Origin: Planctomycetaceae bacterium
Lineage (GTDB): Bacteria; Planctomycetota; Planctomycetia; Planctomycetales; Planctomycetaceae
NCBI GenBank assembly: GCA_028284145.1
Contig: JANQSH010000096.1
Span: 1 to 57,023, forward strand
DNA: 57,023 nt
Reading direction: 5' to 3'
Shown here: one piece after another, positions 26,488-36,282 of the stretch
Position numbering within the stretch: position 1 is the stretch's first letter
Layout: every line of letters starts with the position of its first letter
The notes under the pieces: model-generated
Seen by the model: the letters and a program-made list of their open reading frames with translations, nothing else
Databases searched by the model: none
What the model was told of the DNA's origin: nothing
Made by a program: the position numbers and the translations under genes

Positions 26488-27201
26488 ATGTTTGAAAGCA
26501 AAGCGGGTGTCCTGTTCGTTGCAGGAATTGTCTTCTTCGGGTTCGCGTTTCTTTCCAACGCGGTGGTTCCCGTGTTGATGTACGAGGATCTGCCGGAACA
26601 GACTGTGGACGAGTTGATTAACGGTCAGCTGCGTTATCAGTTTGAAGATTTGGCGGAACGCTACCCGGAACCATTCGTGAAAGCCTTCGGAAAACCGCCC
26701 GCCAATGCCAGCGAGGAGGAATTGACCAAATGGTGGAACGAACGGTGTGGCGATGCGTTACGGCGCGGCAAGGAAATCTATGTGGGCGAAGGATGCTGGC
26801 ATTGTCACAGTCAGTTTGTCCGGCCTGTTTCCAATGAAGAACGCCGTTGGGGTCCGGTTGCCAAAACGGAAGAGTATCAGAATGAATTGCAGCGTCCGGT
26901 GATGTTCGGCACGCGACGGGTGGGGCCCGATCTGAGTCGCGAAGGAGGACGCCGCTCCAACGACTGGCATGCGGTTCATTTCCACGATCCCCAATCGCTC
27001 CTCAAGGGAACGCCCATGCCTCGGTATCCCTGGCTGTTTGATGGTTCACCCGACAAGCCGAACAAGGATGGTCTGGCGTTGATCACCTATGTGCAGTGGC
27101 TTGGTTCCTGGTTGGAGAGTTACCCGCTTTACGAAGATTACGAAGCATCGGACCTGAAGGATGTCGAACTGACTCCCGCGACAGAGGAGACCGACGAATG
27201 A
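26488..27201 (+). CDS. ccoO: Cytochrome c oxidase cbb3-type subunit II (mono-haem)
   Basis: 237 residues. The ATG at 26488 follows GAGAG and gives the usual N-terminal membrane anchor (AGVLFVAGIVFFGFAFLSNA). The single haem c site is GEGCWHCHSQFVRP, followed by VMFGTRRVGPDLSREGGR and GTPMPRYPWLF with the axial Met. It passes electrons from the di-haem cytochrome to CcoN. The last 4 bp overlap the next start (ATGA). Slightly longer than proteobacterial CcoO because of the FEDLAERYPEPF insert after the anchor. Confidence 0.92.
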   Translation: MFESKAGVLFVAGIVFFGFAFLSNAVVPVLMYEDLPEQTVDELINGQLRYQFEDLAERYPEPFVKAFGKPPANASEEELTKWWNERCGDALRRGKEIYVGEGCWHCHSQFVRPVSNEERRWGPVAKTEEYQNELQRPVMFGTRRVGPDLSREGGRRSNDWHAVHFHDPQSLLKGTPMPRYPWLFDGSPDKPNKDGLALITYVQWLGSWLESYPLYEDYEASDLKDVELTPATEETDE

Positions 27202-27494
27202 ATGAAAAAAAAGGAAATGCCCGCCGCACATCCCTGATCACGCTGGTTCTGGCGGTTGTGATTCTCGTGCCGAGTCTGTTCGGCTTTGGCAGCAAACTGA
27301 TTGAGTTCTTCGTTCTCTTCGGCACAGACACTGAAGGGATTTTCGCCATTTCCCCCCTCACGAATTACCTGCTCGCCAGTGCCGGTTTTTTCATGATGCT
27401 CTGCTGGGCCGCCTTCAATGGCATGTTTCGTGATATTGAACAGCCGAAATACGACCTGCTCGAAGTGGAGGAAAAGCTGAATCGCCGCGACTAG
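27198..27494 (+). CDS. Small two-helix membrane protein in the cco operon
   Basis: 98 residues, starting by ATGA overlap with ccoO. Two membrane helices: LITLVLAVVILVPSLFGFG and LLASAGFFMMLCWAAFNGMF. No known domain. Translational coupling to ccoO suggests a structural or assembly role in the oxidase. Its TAG stop is completed by the first base of an R1 element (copy 8). Confidence 0.75.
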   Translation: MNEKKGNARRTSLITLVLAVVILVPSLFGFGSKLIEFFVLFGTDTEGIFAISPLTNYLLASAGFFMMLCWAAFNGMFRDIEQPKYDLLEVEEKLNRRD

Positions 27495-27592
27495 AGCGGC
27501 TTACTTTTTCGTGTGACATTTCTGTCTCGCAGGAGTCTGTATTTGCAGGTCAAGTATCGTTCTTCTCGGACATGAGAAAGCATCATACGCTT
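27494..27592 (+). repeat. R1 MITE-like element, copy 8
   Basis: Diverged plus-orientation copy: GAGCGGCTTACTTTTTCGTG at the left, centre CTGTATTTGCAGGTC, right end CATCATACGCTT. It starts at the G of the TAG stop codon of the upstream small gene. Confidence 0.7.
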
Positions 27593-27636
27593 TTTAACGC
27601 CATAGAATTGTAATCCGATTCACCAGGAATGGTTTG

Positions 27637-27843
27637 ATGGAAAATCAGGAAAACAGCAATACAACGAGTACACCAGTCGAGGACCCTTCCGCCCGTGACG
27701 AGCAGTTGTATCACCACTACACCGGCAACCAGATTCCCTGGTATGTGCGGCTGATCTGGCTGCTGTTCTGGATCTTTGTGATCTATTACAGCGTGAAGTA
27801 TTTTCTGCCAGCCGTACAAACGGAGATGATCTCCCCGTCATGA
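27637..27843 (+). CDS. Small single-helix membrane protein (possible CcoQ-like)
   Basis: 68 residues with an acidic, Ser/Thr-rich N-terminus, YHHYTGNQIPWYVR, and one helix WLLFWIFVIYYSVKYFL. Length and position in the cco cluster resemble CcoQ-type small subunits, but sequence is not diagnostic. The stop overlaps the ATG of the P-type ATPase gene (ATGA). Confidence 0.7.
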   Translation: MENQENSNTTSTPVEDPSARDEQLYHHYTGNQIPWYVRLIWLLFWIFVIYYSVKYFLPAVQTEMISPS

Positions 27844-30074
27844 CCTGCCTGGTATCAACCCGTGACCAGTGCGACTATTGCGGCCTGCCACTGACGGACA
27901 ACTGGTCGCTTCCCTGGTCGCGTGCCAGAAACAGGGAATCTCACAAGGAGCGATTGGAAGACACTCAAACGGAACCGGAATACTGCTGTCTTGGATGTCG
28001 CTTTGCCGCGACTGTTGCTGCGGACCGCGGTTCCGAGGCGACATCACATCGCACACTCATTCGTCTCGGTATTGCGATCTTTTTTACGATGAACGTCATG
28101 GTTTTCACCATGGCGCTTTGGACGCAGGATGTGTACGACGTCGATACCGGCGACGTCCGCGCCAACACCTTGTACGAATTGTTCCGCTATCTCTGCCTCA
28201 TCTTTTCGCTGCCAGTGCTATTTTGCCTGGGTATTCCTCTTATGGAAAACACGTGGGATCAGCTGCAGCGGCGAGCCTTCACCACCGATGTTCTGTTGCT
28301 GACAGGCGTGCTTGCGGCGTTCGGCTACTCGATGGTTTCTGTCGTTCGCGGAACCGGACATGTTTACTTTGAAGTCAGTTGCATGGTCCTGTTGATGGTC
28401 ACGCTGGGACGCTGGCTGGAGGCAACCGGACGGCAACGGGCCTCCGACGCACTAAGCCAGTTGGAATCGCTGCTGCCCCAGGTCGTCCGTCGATCGGAAG
28501 GCGAAAAGCAGGTCGAGGTCCCGTTGGATCAGATTGGCGTGGGGGATCGACTGCGGATTTATCCGGGCGAACGTTTTCCGGTCGATGGTCGTATTCTCAA
28601 TGTTGCGGTCATGGTCGATGAGCAGGTTCTGACGGGAGAAAGTCAACCGATTCTGCGAGAAGTGGGTGACGCTGTACTTGGCGGGACATTGAACCTGGAG
28701 GGTGACGTTCAAGTTGAGGCAACCGCTGGACCGCGCGAAGGGAGTTTTGGACGTCTGCTGCAGACAATTCAGGATGTGCGTCAAAGTCGGGGGCATTACC
28801 AGCGTTTGGCCGACCGCGTGACGAGTTGGTTCCTGCCATCGGTAACGATCATTGCATTAGCGGTGTTTATCGTCCATTGGCAGCTTTCCGGCATTGAATC
28901 CGGTTTGCTTTCCGGCCTGTCGGTCGTGTTGATTGCCTGCCCCTGTGCACTGGGCCTCGCCACGCCGCTGGCTGTCTGGACCGCGCTGACGGAATCGACC
29001 AGGCGTCACATTCATTTTCGTAACAGCGAGGCGATGGAACGTTTGGCCGAAACGAAGGTGATCTGCCTCGACAAAACCGGAACAGTCACCACCGGCGATC
29101 CGCGTGTACAAACGATCGAGGTACAGGAGGAAGGCCAGCGAACACTCATTGAGGCTTGCTTGCGGTCGCTGTGCGAGACGTCGCAACATGCCTTCTCATG
29201 CGCGATTTGCAACCATCTGGAAGCGACGAGGGAATCGCATTCGGTTTCTGATCTGAAAGTGGAAGCCGGCTTTGGTTTGTCCGCATTTTGCGATCTGGTT
29301 TCGGCCCGCGTGTTTTTGGGGAACAGGCGATTCCTGGAGAAGCAGAACATGCACTGTCCGGAGTCGCTTGTGACGGAAATCGAACGAGCAGGCGAAGCGG
29401 GTGGTTCGTTCAGTCTGTTTGGCTGGAGTGGCAACGTTCAAGCCATCATTTTGTTTGAAGAGACGATTCGTCCAGAGGCCAAACAATTGCTGGCCTGGTG
29501 CAAAACGCAGCAGATCACAGCCGAAGTCCTGACAGGTGATCATGAATTGCGCGGCAAAGCATTGGCCCAATCGCTGCAGGTTCCCGTTCACGCGGGGTTG
29601 TTACCCGATAAAAAAGTACAACGGGTGCAATTCTGGAAACAACAAACCAACGGCGTCGTGATGGTGGGGGATGGCATTAACGATGCTCCCGCTCTGACAG
29701 TCAGCGATATCGGCATTGCGATGGGATGTGGTGCGGATGTCTCCCGCGATTCGGCTCACATCTGTCTGGCGGGGAACGATCTGTCGCATATTTCCTGGGC
29801 GATCGAAGTCGCTCGCGCGACAGTTCACCGCATTCGGCGTAATCTTTTTTGGGCATTCGGCTATAATTCATTCGGGATTGCTCTGGCGGCGGCTGGCTGG
29901 TTGAATCCTGTCTTTGCAGCCATGCTGATGGTGGGCAGCAGCCTGTTGGTCGTGTCAAATTCGTTGCGGAGCATCGGAGTCGAAGAAACATCGAACAAAA
30001 ATGGACAGGAATCCGAGTCTGAATCGATGTCGGAAAAGGCGATAAACTCAGAAGTGGAAGAGCCTGTTGGCTGA
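27840..30074 (+). CDS. ccoI: Heavy-metal (copper) translocating P1B-type ATPase, CcoI-like
   Basis: 744 residues. The N-terminus has two Cys clusters (CDYCG and CCLGC, within residues 10-55) of the type found in CcoI/FixI proteins. The core has the transmembrane metal site IACPCALGLATP near residue 365, the phosphorylation site DKTGTVTTG near 411, and MVGDGINDAPAL near 609. It probably moves copper outward for assembly of the CcoN binuclear centre. It is coupled by ATGA to the small gene before it, and its stop directly abuts the next ATG. Confidence 0.93.
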   Translation: MTCLVSTRDQCDYCGLPLTDNWSLPWSRARNRESHKERLEDTQTEPEYCCLGCRFAATVAADRGSEATSHRTLIRLGIAIFFTMNVMVFTMALWTQDVYDVDTGDVRANTLYELFRYLCLIFSLPVLFCLGIPLMENTWDQLQRRAFTTDVLLLTGVLAAFGYSMVSVVRGTGHVYFEVSCMVLLMVTLGRWLEATGRQRASDALSQLESLLPQVVRRSEGEKQVEVPLDQIGVGDRLRIYPGERFPVDGRILNVAVMVDEQVLTGESQPILREVGDAVLGGTLNLEGDVQVEATAGPREGSFGRLLQTIQDVRQSRGHYQRLADRVTSWFLPSVTIIALAVFIVHWQLSGIESGLLSGLSVVLIACPCALGLATPLAVWTALTESTRRHIHFRNSEAMERLAETKVICLDKTGTVTTGDPRVQTIEVQEEGQRTLIEACLRSLCETSQHAFSCAICNHLEATRESHSVSDLKVEAGFGLSAFCDLVSARVFLGNRRFLEKQNMHCPESLVTEIERAGEAGGSFSLFGWSGNVQAIILFEETIRPEAKQLLAWCKTQQITAEVLTGDHELRGKALAQSLQVPVHAGLLPDKKVQRVQFWKQQTNGVVMVGDGINDAPALTVSDIGIAMGCGADVSRDSAHICLAGNDLSHISWAIEVARATVHRIRRNLFWAFGYNSFGIALAAAGWLNPVFAAMLMVGSSLLVVSNSLRSIGVEETSNKNGQESESESMSEKAINSEVEEPVG

Positions 30075-30797
30075 ATGGCGATGATGGAACTGGTCATGAT
30101 TCTGGTGGGTGGTCTGCTCGGCTCGGCGCATTGTGTCGGGATGTGCGGCGGCTTTGCACTGACCATCGGTTTGGGAGGAAATGGCTGGAACTCTGTTATG
30201 CAGCGGCAACTTATCTACAGTGCGGGGCGAATTTTCACATACGCGTTTCTCGGAATCGTCGTCGGTTTTCTAGGAATTCAGTTCGCTCAGAAACTCAATA
30301 TCAGCCGACTGCAGGCGGTGCTGTCAATGGTTGCGGGAGTCTTGCTCGTTCTTCAGGGGCTGCATGCCGCAGGTATGTTTCGTTGGAAACGCATAAAAGC
30401 GCAGCAACAAAAACCCTGCCTGCAATCGACGTTCTTTTCCCGTTTTTTGACCAGCTCCAACCGAATGAATGTGTTCGTCTCTGGCTTGTTGACCGGATTT
30501 CTGCCATGTGGACTGGTGTACGCTTACCTGGCATTGGCCGCAAGTTCCGGCCAGTTGCTCTCGGCCTCAGCCATTATGGTCACTTTTGGTTTGGGAACGG
30601 TGCCGTTGATGGTCGCTACGGGAACCGGAGGCATGCTGGTCAGTCTTACCGCCCGGAAAAAAATTCTGACTGTGGCAGCGTGGTGCGTGGTCGCGACAGG
30701 AGCATTGGCGATGTGGCGTGGCTACTACGCCGGGAGTTTTTTCTCACCTGAATCCCCATTGGGTTGTCCGTTGTGTCCTCCGGGTACTCTGGAATAG
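30075..30797 (+). CDS. SafE-like (sulfite exporter TauE/SafE family, CcoH-type) membrane protein
   Basis: 240 residues and about six helices. Signature GLLGSAHCVGMCGGFALTIG at the N-terminus and GLLTGFLPCGLVYAYLALAA in the second half, the Cys-containing repeats typical of the SafE/DsbD-like family that accompanies CcoI in cbb3 maturation clusters. It probably helps copper or thiol delivery for oxidase assembly. The ATG follows the CcoI stop with no gap. Its TAG stop merges with an R1 element. Confidence 0.88.
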   Translation: MAMMELVMILVGGLLGSAHCVGMCGGFALTIGLGGNGWNSVMQRQLIYSAGRIFTYAFLGIVVGFLGIQFAQKLNISRLQAVLSMVAGVLLVLQGLHAAGMFRWKRIKAQQQKPCLQSTFFSRFLTSSNRMNVFVSGLLTGFLPCGLVYAYLALAASSGQLLSASAIMVTFGLGTVPLMVATGTGGMLVSLTARKKILTVAAWCVVATGALAMWRGYYAGSFFSPESPLGCPLCPPGTLE

Positions 30798-30894
30798 AGC
30801 GTCTTACGCTCTTCTGTGCCGCGACGGGCGTCGTTTGGACTACAAACACAGGCCACCACGATCCAGAGATGTCGCACCAAAATGCAAACTGCTC
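30797..30894 (-). repeat. R1 MITE-like element, copy 9
   Basis: 98-bp minus-orientation copy starting GAGCGTCTTACGCTCTTCTG and ending AAAATGCAAACTGCTC. The left flank is TA, which with the first G forms the TAG stop of the SafE-like gene. The right flank is CA. Confidence 0.8.
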
Positions 30895-30912
30895 CAGATT
30901 GATTCCACTTCA

Positions 30913-31296
30913 ATGTCGAAGATAATTATTAACTTCTGGCTCGACTGTCTTCTGTTGATTCTTTTTATGGTGCTCTCGTGGGCATCAGCGGTCGTGCAAC
31001 TTGTGTTTCCGCCCGGGCCGTTGGCGGATGGCTACACAATCTGGAAATGGAATTACGTCGAGTGGCGGCAGTTTCAGTTCGTTGTTTTGTGCCTGTTTGC
31101 AGCCGCAGTCATCCTGCATGTGATGCTGCACTGGGCTTGGATCTGCGGCGTCATCGCGATGAAAATCGGACCGAAGAAGAAAATGCCGGACGATGGTTTC
31201 CGCACCATTTACGGGGTCGCCGCACTGATTGTGTTGCTCAATCTTCTCGGTATCGGTTATGCAGCGGCATTGCTTTCGATTCGTGGTCCCGGTTGA
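30913..31296 (+). CDS. DUF4405-like membrane protein (cytochrome b-like)
   Basis: 127 residues from the ATG at 30913. Three to four helices: LLLILFMVLSWASAVVQLVF, FVVLCLFAAAVILHVMLHWAW and VAALIVLLNLLGIGYAAALL. The pattern LPPG-like PPGPLADGY followed by HVMLHWAWI matches DUF4405 proteins, which carry His residues positioned like haem b ligands. Location after the cbb3 maturation genes fits a respiratory role. Confidence 0.75.
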   Translation: MSKIIINFWLDCLLLILFMVLSWASAVVQLVFPPGPLADGYTIWKWNYVEWRQFQFVVLCLFAAAVILHVMLHWAWICGVIAMKIGPKKKMPDDGFRTIYGVAALIVLLNLLGIGYAAALLSIRGPG

Positions 31297-31320
31297 TGGG
31301 TTTTCCAGTTTGCAATCGAA

Positions 31321-32487
31321 TCATGTCGTTTTCGATGATCGCAAAACCAGTCGGGAGATTTCAGGGAAGCAACGCCAACGAAGCGGATATCGGCCCGATA
31401 GCCCGCGATTGACATGGAGAAATGTGGATGATTGCCAGAACGCCCCGCCCGCGTAACGGACTCCATGGATGCTCGGCGCATAGACCGGACCAACAACCGG
31501 CAGGACAACCTGACCGCCATGATTATGGCCGGAGAGAATCAGGTCGACCCCCTGTTGAATGGCCCAATTGAAGTTGTCAGGAGTGTGACTCAACAGAATA
31601 CGGAAGGTGTCGACATTGTCTGCGGAGAAGTCAGGAGGGTTACCCATCCAGGGACATTCACTGCCTCCAATGACCAATTCGGAATTTGCATGTTGCAGCG
31701 ACGTCGTCTTGCCGCCGACATCCGTCCAACCAAGTTCATCTAACGCATTCCGTGTGCGCGGCGGATCAATTTCCCAGTCATGATTTCCCAGAACATAGAA
31801 CCGACCCAGAGTGGCATCGAGCTGACCCAGGGTGTCGGGAAACCACTCAATCAGTTTCGGGTCATCGAGCAGATCTCCGGTGAAGACGACGAGGTCGGCT
31901 GACTTTTCCATGGCGATTGTCAAAGCACGCTCAAAAAAGGGCTTCGTCACCGTTCCTATAAAATGAAAATCAGAGAGATGCAGCACTGTCAGGCCATCCC
32001 ATTCCCGTGGCAGTCGAGGAAGCACGACATCCTTCTCACTGTATTCGACCTGGAAAATTTCATTAAGAGGAAAGCGGGTCATCCAGAAAAAGGGGCCGTC
32101 CATCAAAGGCCTGCTTTGCAATTGTTCGACAATATCGACAACTGTGGAACTCGTCGATGTAACGCATTTCGGATTCCTGTGGCACCACCAGCGGATCATC
32201 GAGTTGACCAGTCCCGCCACCCCGCAGGCGCACAGGGCGACGTAGATTTTCCACCAGATGGACAGGTCCGACCAACTTCCCCCCCAGATCAACCCGGGGC
32301 CACGTAACCCGACGAACACGAAGAATAGAACGGGAAAGAGCAGCAGTGCGAGATCGTGGATGTGGCGGATATGTCGCAGCCAGCCACAATTGATTTTCAG
32401 TCCATGCGTCCGGTTGACGAACGAAACGAGCAATTCGGTGTTACCCGCTGCCAATGTGAGCATCAGGATGAGGTTAAGCCAATCCAT
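31321..32487 (-). CDS. Membrane-anchored metallophosphoesterase
   Basis: 388 residues from the ATG at 32487; an in-frame TTG lies 18 bp upstream. Three helices occupy about residues 5-110. The calcineurin-like phosphoesterase core has all motifs: LHLSDFHFIG, FTGDLLDD, VLGNHDWE, LLSHTPDN and SGHNHGGQ. Comparable proteins (YkuE/LpxG-like) hydrolyse phosphodiester or pyrophosphate bonds in lipids. Substrate not known. It converges with the DUF4405-like gene and diverges from recG. Confidence 0.88.
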   Translation of the reverse strand: MDWLNLILMLTLAAGNTELLVSFVNRTHGLKINCGWLRHIRHIHDLALLLFPVLFFVFVGLRGPGLIWGGSWSDLSIWWKIYVALCACGVAGLVNSMIRWWCHRNPKCVTSTSSTVVDIVEQLQSRPLMDGPFFWMTRFPLNEIFQVEYSEKDVVLPRLPREWDGLTVLHLSDFHFIGTVTKPFFERALTIAMEKSADLVVFTGDLLDDPKLIEWFPDTLGQLDATLGRFYVLGNHDWEIDPPRTRNALDELGWTDVGGKTTSLQHANSELVIGGSECPWMGNPPDFSADNVDTFRILLSHTPDNFNWAIQQGVDLILSGHNHGGQVVLPVVGPVYAPSIHGVRYAGGAFWQSSTFLHVNRGLSGRYPLRWRCFPEISRLVLRSSKTT

Positions 32488-32660
32488 TCGCGGGGTGGTT
32501 TCCAAAAATACAGTCGAACTCGGGGATGCATTCCGTGCCAGATTGTGGCGAAGTTGACGGCATCCCGCAATGGCCCAGTCAAGTCATTGTCGCACGCGAC
32601 AATATCACCACCTGATCGTTATAATTCGGACGTCCTGTTTCCACTTTCGAAAAAACTGTC

Positions 32661-34790
32661 ATGGATGTCTCCCCCGAATCTCCTCTGCTGACTCCCGTTC
32701 AATTCGTGAAGGGGGTCGGTCCGCAACGAGCCGAGTTGCTGGCCAAACTCGGATTGGAAACGGCTGAAGATTTACTCTGGTTTCTTCCCCGAGATGTCTT
32801 CGATCTGACCGATGTCCAGTCCGTGGACCGTATCGAACCGGACATACTGCAAACCGTGCGAGGACAGGTCGTGGATGTCGATGGTCGCAGAATTTCGCGC
32901 GGACGGACGATCACCAGCGTGCTGCTGGATTGCGACGGCAAATATGTAAAAGGTGTCTGGTTTAACCAATCATGGGTGCTCAAGCGGTTCTTCAATGGGC
33001 AAACCGTGCTGTTTTCCGGCAAACCAAAACGACGAGGCGGGCGTTGGGAAATTTCGCATCCACAAATTCAGTTTCTGGAAGATGCAGACGCCCAGGAAAC
33101 CGGGGGCGTGCTGCCACGGTATGGCCTGACCGAAGGCATTCGGATGTTCGAAATGCGACGGATTGTCCGCAACACGGTTGAGGAATACGCCCGGTATGTT
33201 GTCGATCCTCTGCCGGATAAGTTTCGCACGTCGCTGGAACTTCCGCCTCTGGCGGAGGCCGTTCGTGGTGTGCATCGTCCGGGTTCGATGGAAGAGTACA
33301 AACGGAGCCGAGAGCGAATTCTTTTTGACGATCTCTTTGAATTTCAACTCGGACTCGCGTTACGTCGTCGGATATGGAAGTCGGATCACCGGTCGGTTGT
33401 GATGGAAACGACGACGAAAATCGATGCCCGAATTCGTCGACTTTTTCCGTTTGAATTCACAGCCGGACAAGACCAGGCCATCGAGGAAATCGTGGCCGAT
33501 TTAAAATCGGGCGAGGCGATGCACCGACTGTTGCAGGCGGATGTTGGGGCCGGCAAAACAGTGGTTGCGTTATACGCCATGCTGGTCGCAGTTGCCGCCG
33601 GGTACCAGACGATTCTCATGGCTCCGACCGAAGTCCTCGCACTGCAGCACTGGGAGACGGTGCAACAAACACTCACCCACAGCCGCGTTGAACGTTTTTT
33701 GCTGACTGGTCAATTGACGGCCAAACAGAGACAGAAGGCGCTCGAACAGATTCGCACAGGGGAGAAGCAATTGATTGTCGGCACACAGGCACTCATCCAA
33801 AAGGATGTCACATTTGCAAATCTGGGGCTGGCAGTGATTGACGAGCAACACAAATTCGGCGTTGCGCAGCGGGCTCGATTTTCCTCTCACACGGTGAGTG
33901 ATGATGCAAATGACGAAAACCAGGACGATGCTTCTGGCCCGACGCCGCACATTCTGGTGATGACTGCCACACCGATACCCCGCAGCGTCTGCATGACGCA
34001 GTTCGGCGATCTCGACATCTCGACAATTTCAGAATTGCCACCCGGACGGCAAACCGTGATTACCAGTCGGGTCTCAACATCGGCTGCCTGTAACAAGGCT
34101 TGGGAATTTATCCGCAAACAGTTGTCGGCAGGCCGGCAGGGGTATGTGATCTGTCCGCGCATCGATGATGAAGACGGCACCGATTCACCGGCAGGCGTGG
34201 AACAGATGGCAACCGAACTTGCCAGGGGCGAACTCAGGAACTACCGCGTCGGCCTGATTCATGGTCGAATGGAGAGTGAGGAAAAGTCGCGCATCATGCG
34301 GACGTTTGAAGAGCAACAGCTCGACGTTCTCGTGTCGACGACGGTTGTGGAAGTTGGCGTCGACATTCCCAACGCCACATTGATGCTGATTCAACAGGCG
34401 GAGCGATTTGGCCTGTCTCAACTGCATCAGCTGCGCGGCCGAATCGGACGTGGCACCCATCAGAGTTATTGCTTCCTGTTCAGCATGACCGAAAGCGACG
34501 AAGCGAGCCAACGATTAGCAACGCTTGAGCAGTTCTCCGATGGATTTCGAATCGCCGAAGCAGATTTTGAACTTCGCGGACCGGGCGACGTGTTGGGGAC
34601 CCGACAGCATGGTAAGCTACCGTTGAAGGTGGCCAATCTGGTGCGGGATCAGACAATTTTACACGACGCACGACTGGCCGCATTCGATTTGATTTCAACC
34701 CGGATGTTTGATCACCCGGAATTCGACCTGCTGCGAAATCGCGTGATCAGGCGTTTCGGCGAATGGATGCGGATTTCGCGCACCGGATAA
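32661..34790 (+). CDS. recG: ATP-dependent DNA helicase RecG
   Basis: Branch-migration helicase for stalled forks and Holliday junctions, 709 residues. N-terminal wedge/OB domain (PVQFVKGVGPQRAELLAKLG; TVRGQVVDVDGR). Helicase motifs are LLQADVGAGKTVVAL near residue 293, DEQHKFGVAQR near 393, MTATPIPRS, and EVGVDIPNATLMLIQQAERF with LHQLRGRIGRG. C-terminal RecG signature FELRGPGDVLGTRQHG. Full length, and a single start fits. Confidence 0.96.
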   Translation: MDVSPESPLLTPVQFVKGVGPQRAELLAKLGLETAEDLLWFLPRDVFDLTDVQSVDRIEPDILQTVRGQVVDVDGRRISRGRTITSVLLDCDGKYVKGVWFNQSWVLKRFFNGQTVLFSGKPKRRGGRWEISHPQIQFLEDADAQETGGVLPRYGLTEGIRMFEMRRIVRNTVEEYARYVVDPLPDKFRTSLELPPLAEAVRGVHRPGSMEEYKRSRERILFDDLFEFQLGLALRRRIWKSDHRSVVMETTTKIDARIRRLFPFEFTAGQDQAIEEIVADLKSGEAMHRLLQADVGAGKTVVALYAMLVAVAAGYQTILMAPTEVLALQHWETVQQTLTHSRVERFLLTGQLTAKQRQKALEQIRTGEKQLIVGTQALIQKDVTFANLGLAVIDEQHKFGVAQRARFSSHTVSDDANDENQDDASGPTPHILVMTATPIPRSVCMTQFGDLDISTISELPPGRQTVITSRVSTSAACNKAWEFIRKQLSAGRQGYVICPRIDDEDGTDSPAGVEQMATELARGELRNYRVGLIHGRMESEEKSRIMRTFEEQQLDVLVSTTVVEVGVDIPNATLMLIQQAERFGLSQLHQLRGRIGRGTHQSYCFLFSMTESDEASQRLATLEQFSDGFRIAEADFELRGPGDVLGTRQHGKLPLKVANLVRDQTILHDARLAAFDLISTRMFDHPEFDLLRNRVIRRFGEWMRISRTG

Positions 34791-35170
34791 AAGTGTCCGT
34801 GCAATTGGAAGGCTGGAAGACGTTCCAGCCGGTTAAAAAAACTGCTACTGAGAACCGGCGGAATTTGCAATTCTTAACGACACCAATTGCAATTGCTACA
34901 AATATGACCTCGCGTTAGAATCCCCCCGCCCTTGAATCGAAAATTGATATAGCCCGGCCACAAAATGATTTCCGTTGGGTGGCAACACTCACTCCCCTCT
35001 GATTGGCACGACGTTTGCCAAGATCGTCATTCACTCACTCACCGAATATCCTGACTCGTTTCAATACAACCTGAATCGCGCCATCAGTACTTTCGCGATG
35101 AAAACAGTTTGTTCCTCAGGTCGGACAGGAAGTCCGGCATCCACACTGGACGACACGGAGGTTGCCAATC
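34791..35170. other. Intergenic region after recG with hairpin
   Basis: GGCTGGAA (34811-34818) and TTCCAGCC (34823-34830) form a perfect 8-bp stem with a GACG loop 21 bp after recG. No T-run follows on the plus strand, so it is at best an atypical terminator. GGAGG at 35157-35161 is the ribosome binding site of the next gene. No gene otherwise. Confidence 0.45.
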
Positions 35171-36112
35171 ATGCCATCAAGATCCAGCGGTCCACTTACG
35201 ACGTTGCTCATCTTTCTTCCCCTGGTTGTCGTAGCGGGAATCGCACTATTCGGTCTCCCGCAGATTGGTCCGGTCAATGCATCACCGGGACTCAACGAGG
35301 CCAACCACCCCGCTGCTTCGCCTGGGCAGCCAGGTGCCGTCGATTTATCTGGCGATGTTCGTAGTCGTTCTTTCGCTCCCGTCGATATTCGTTCCAATAA
35401 CCGGGATCAACAATACCCGGCGAATGACTTTCGCAATCAGGGGGCCAATCACTCCTCCGGGTTACAGGGAGGCATCGGCCAGCCCAGCCCACCACGGCGA
35501 GACCCCCGTTGGGAATACCGCGACCAGTGGTCTCCGCCAGCGGAATCCCTCACCGGCTGGGAATTGCAGACAATCTCGAATGATGTCAACCCTGTGAAGG
35601 ATCAGGTGGCTGGAGATTTGTTTGCCCAAGGTTCTATTCCGACACGTTTCAATGAAGCACGTGTGGAACGGACACCAGCAGAAAACGAACATGCCTCGCT
35701 CGATCAGATGTTTACCGAGGTGGATATGACGAAGAACGTATCCCAACCAGCCGGACAATCGCTGTTTGATGAACGATCTGAAGTCCCGCAGGAATACCGC
35801 ATGACACCCGCCATGTCGCGCGAACGGACGCCACGTCCGCCCGCTGCCGCTGACCCGTCCCATAATCAACCAGTTTCCTGGGGAAGTGCGGTGGCTCAGT
35901 TGAATCGCCTCGGCATCAGGGACTATCGACTCGAAGCGGGAAGCAGGCCGGGCTTATTCTATTTTACCTGCTCGTACACTCCCGGCGATAACCCGCGGAT
36001 TTCCCGCCGTTTCGAGGCCGAAGCGAGTGAACCGCTCAAGGCAGTGGAAAAAGTCCTGCTACAGGTCGATCAATGGCAACAGATGCGACCACAGGGACAG
36101 ACTGGGTTATAA
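35171..36112 (+). CDS. Membrane-anchored protein, function unknown
   Basis: 313 residues. The ATG at 35171 is placed 9 bp after GGAGG. One N-terminal helix (LTTLLIFLPLVVVAGIALFG) is followed by a long Pro/Gln/Asn-rich unstructured region and a compact C-terminal domain (about residues 230-305): WGSAVAQLNRLGIRDYRLEA, GLFYFTCSYTPGDN, FEAEASEPLKAVEKVLLQVD. The pattern is seen in planctomycetes without known function. The TAA stop touches a decayed R1 copy. Confidence 0.7.
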   Translation: MPSRSSGPLTTLLIFLPLVVVAGIALFGLPQIGPVNASPGLNEANHPAASPGQPGAVDLSGDVRSRSFAPVDIRSNNRDQQYPANDFRNQGANHSSGLQGGIGQPSPPRRDPRWEYRDQWSPPAESLTGWELQTISNDVNPVKDQVAGDLFAQGSIPTRFNEARVERTPAENEHASLDQMFTEVDMTKNVSQPAGQSLFDERSEVPQEYRMTPAMSRERTPRPPAAADPSHNQPVSWGSAVAQLNRLGIRDYRLEAGSRPGLFYFTCSYTPGDNPRISRRFEAEASEPLKAVEKVLLQVDQWQQMRPQGQTGL

Positions 36113-36209
36113 AGCGAATTGCACTCTCTTGCGGCCGCGAAGAACAACTTTTGGCCTGCAAATTCAGACACCCACGCGACAGAAGCCTTACACGAAAAAG
36201 AAAACGGCT
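36113..36209 (-). repeat. R1 MITE-like element, degenerate copy 10
   Basis: Diverged minus-orientation copy: AGCGAATTGCACTCTCTTGC at the left, TTTTGGCCTGCAAATTCAG in the centre, and CTTACACGAAAAAGAAAACG at the right. The left flank is the TAA stop of the preceding gene. Assignment is weaker than for other copies. Confidence 0.45.
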
Positions 36210-36282
36210 GTATCGCCCGTTCGATCCGTCATCGCATTCCCCAAGAGTTACTTCTTACTGATCCGCTGCCGAGAAAATCCCC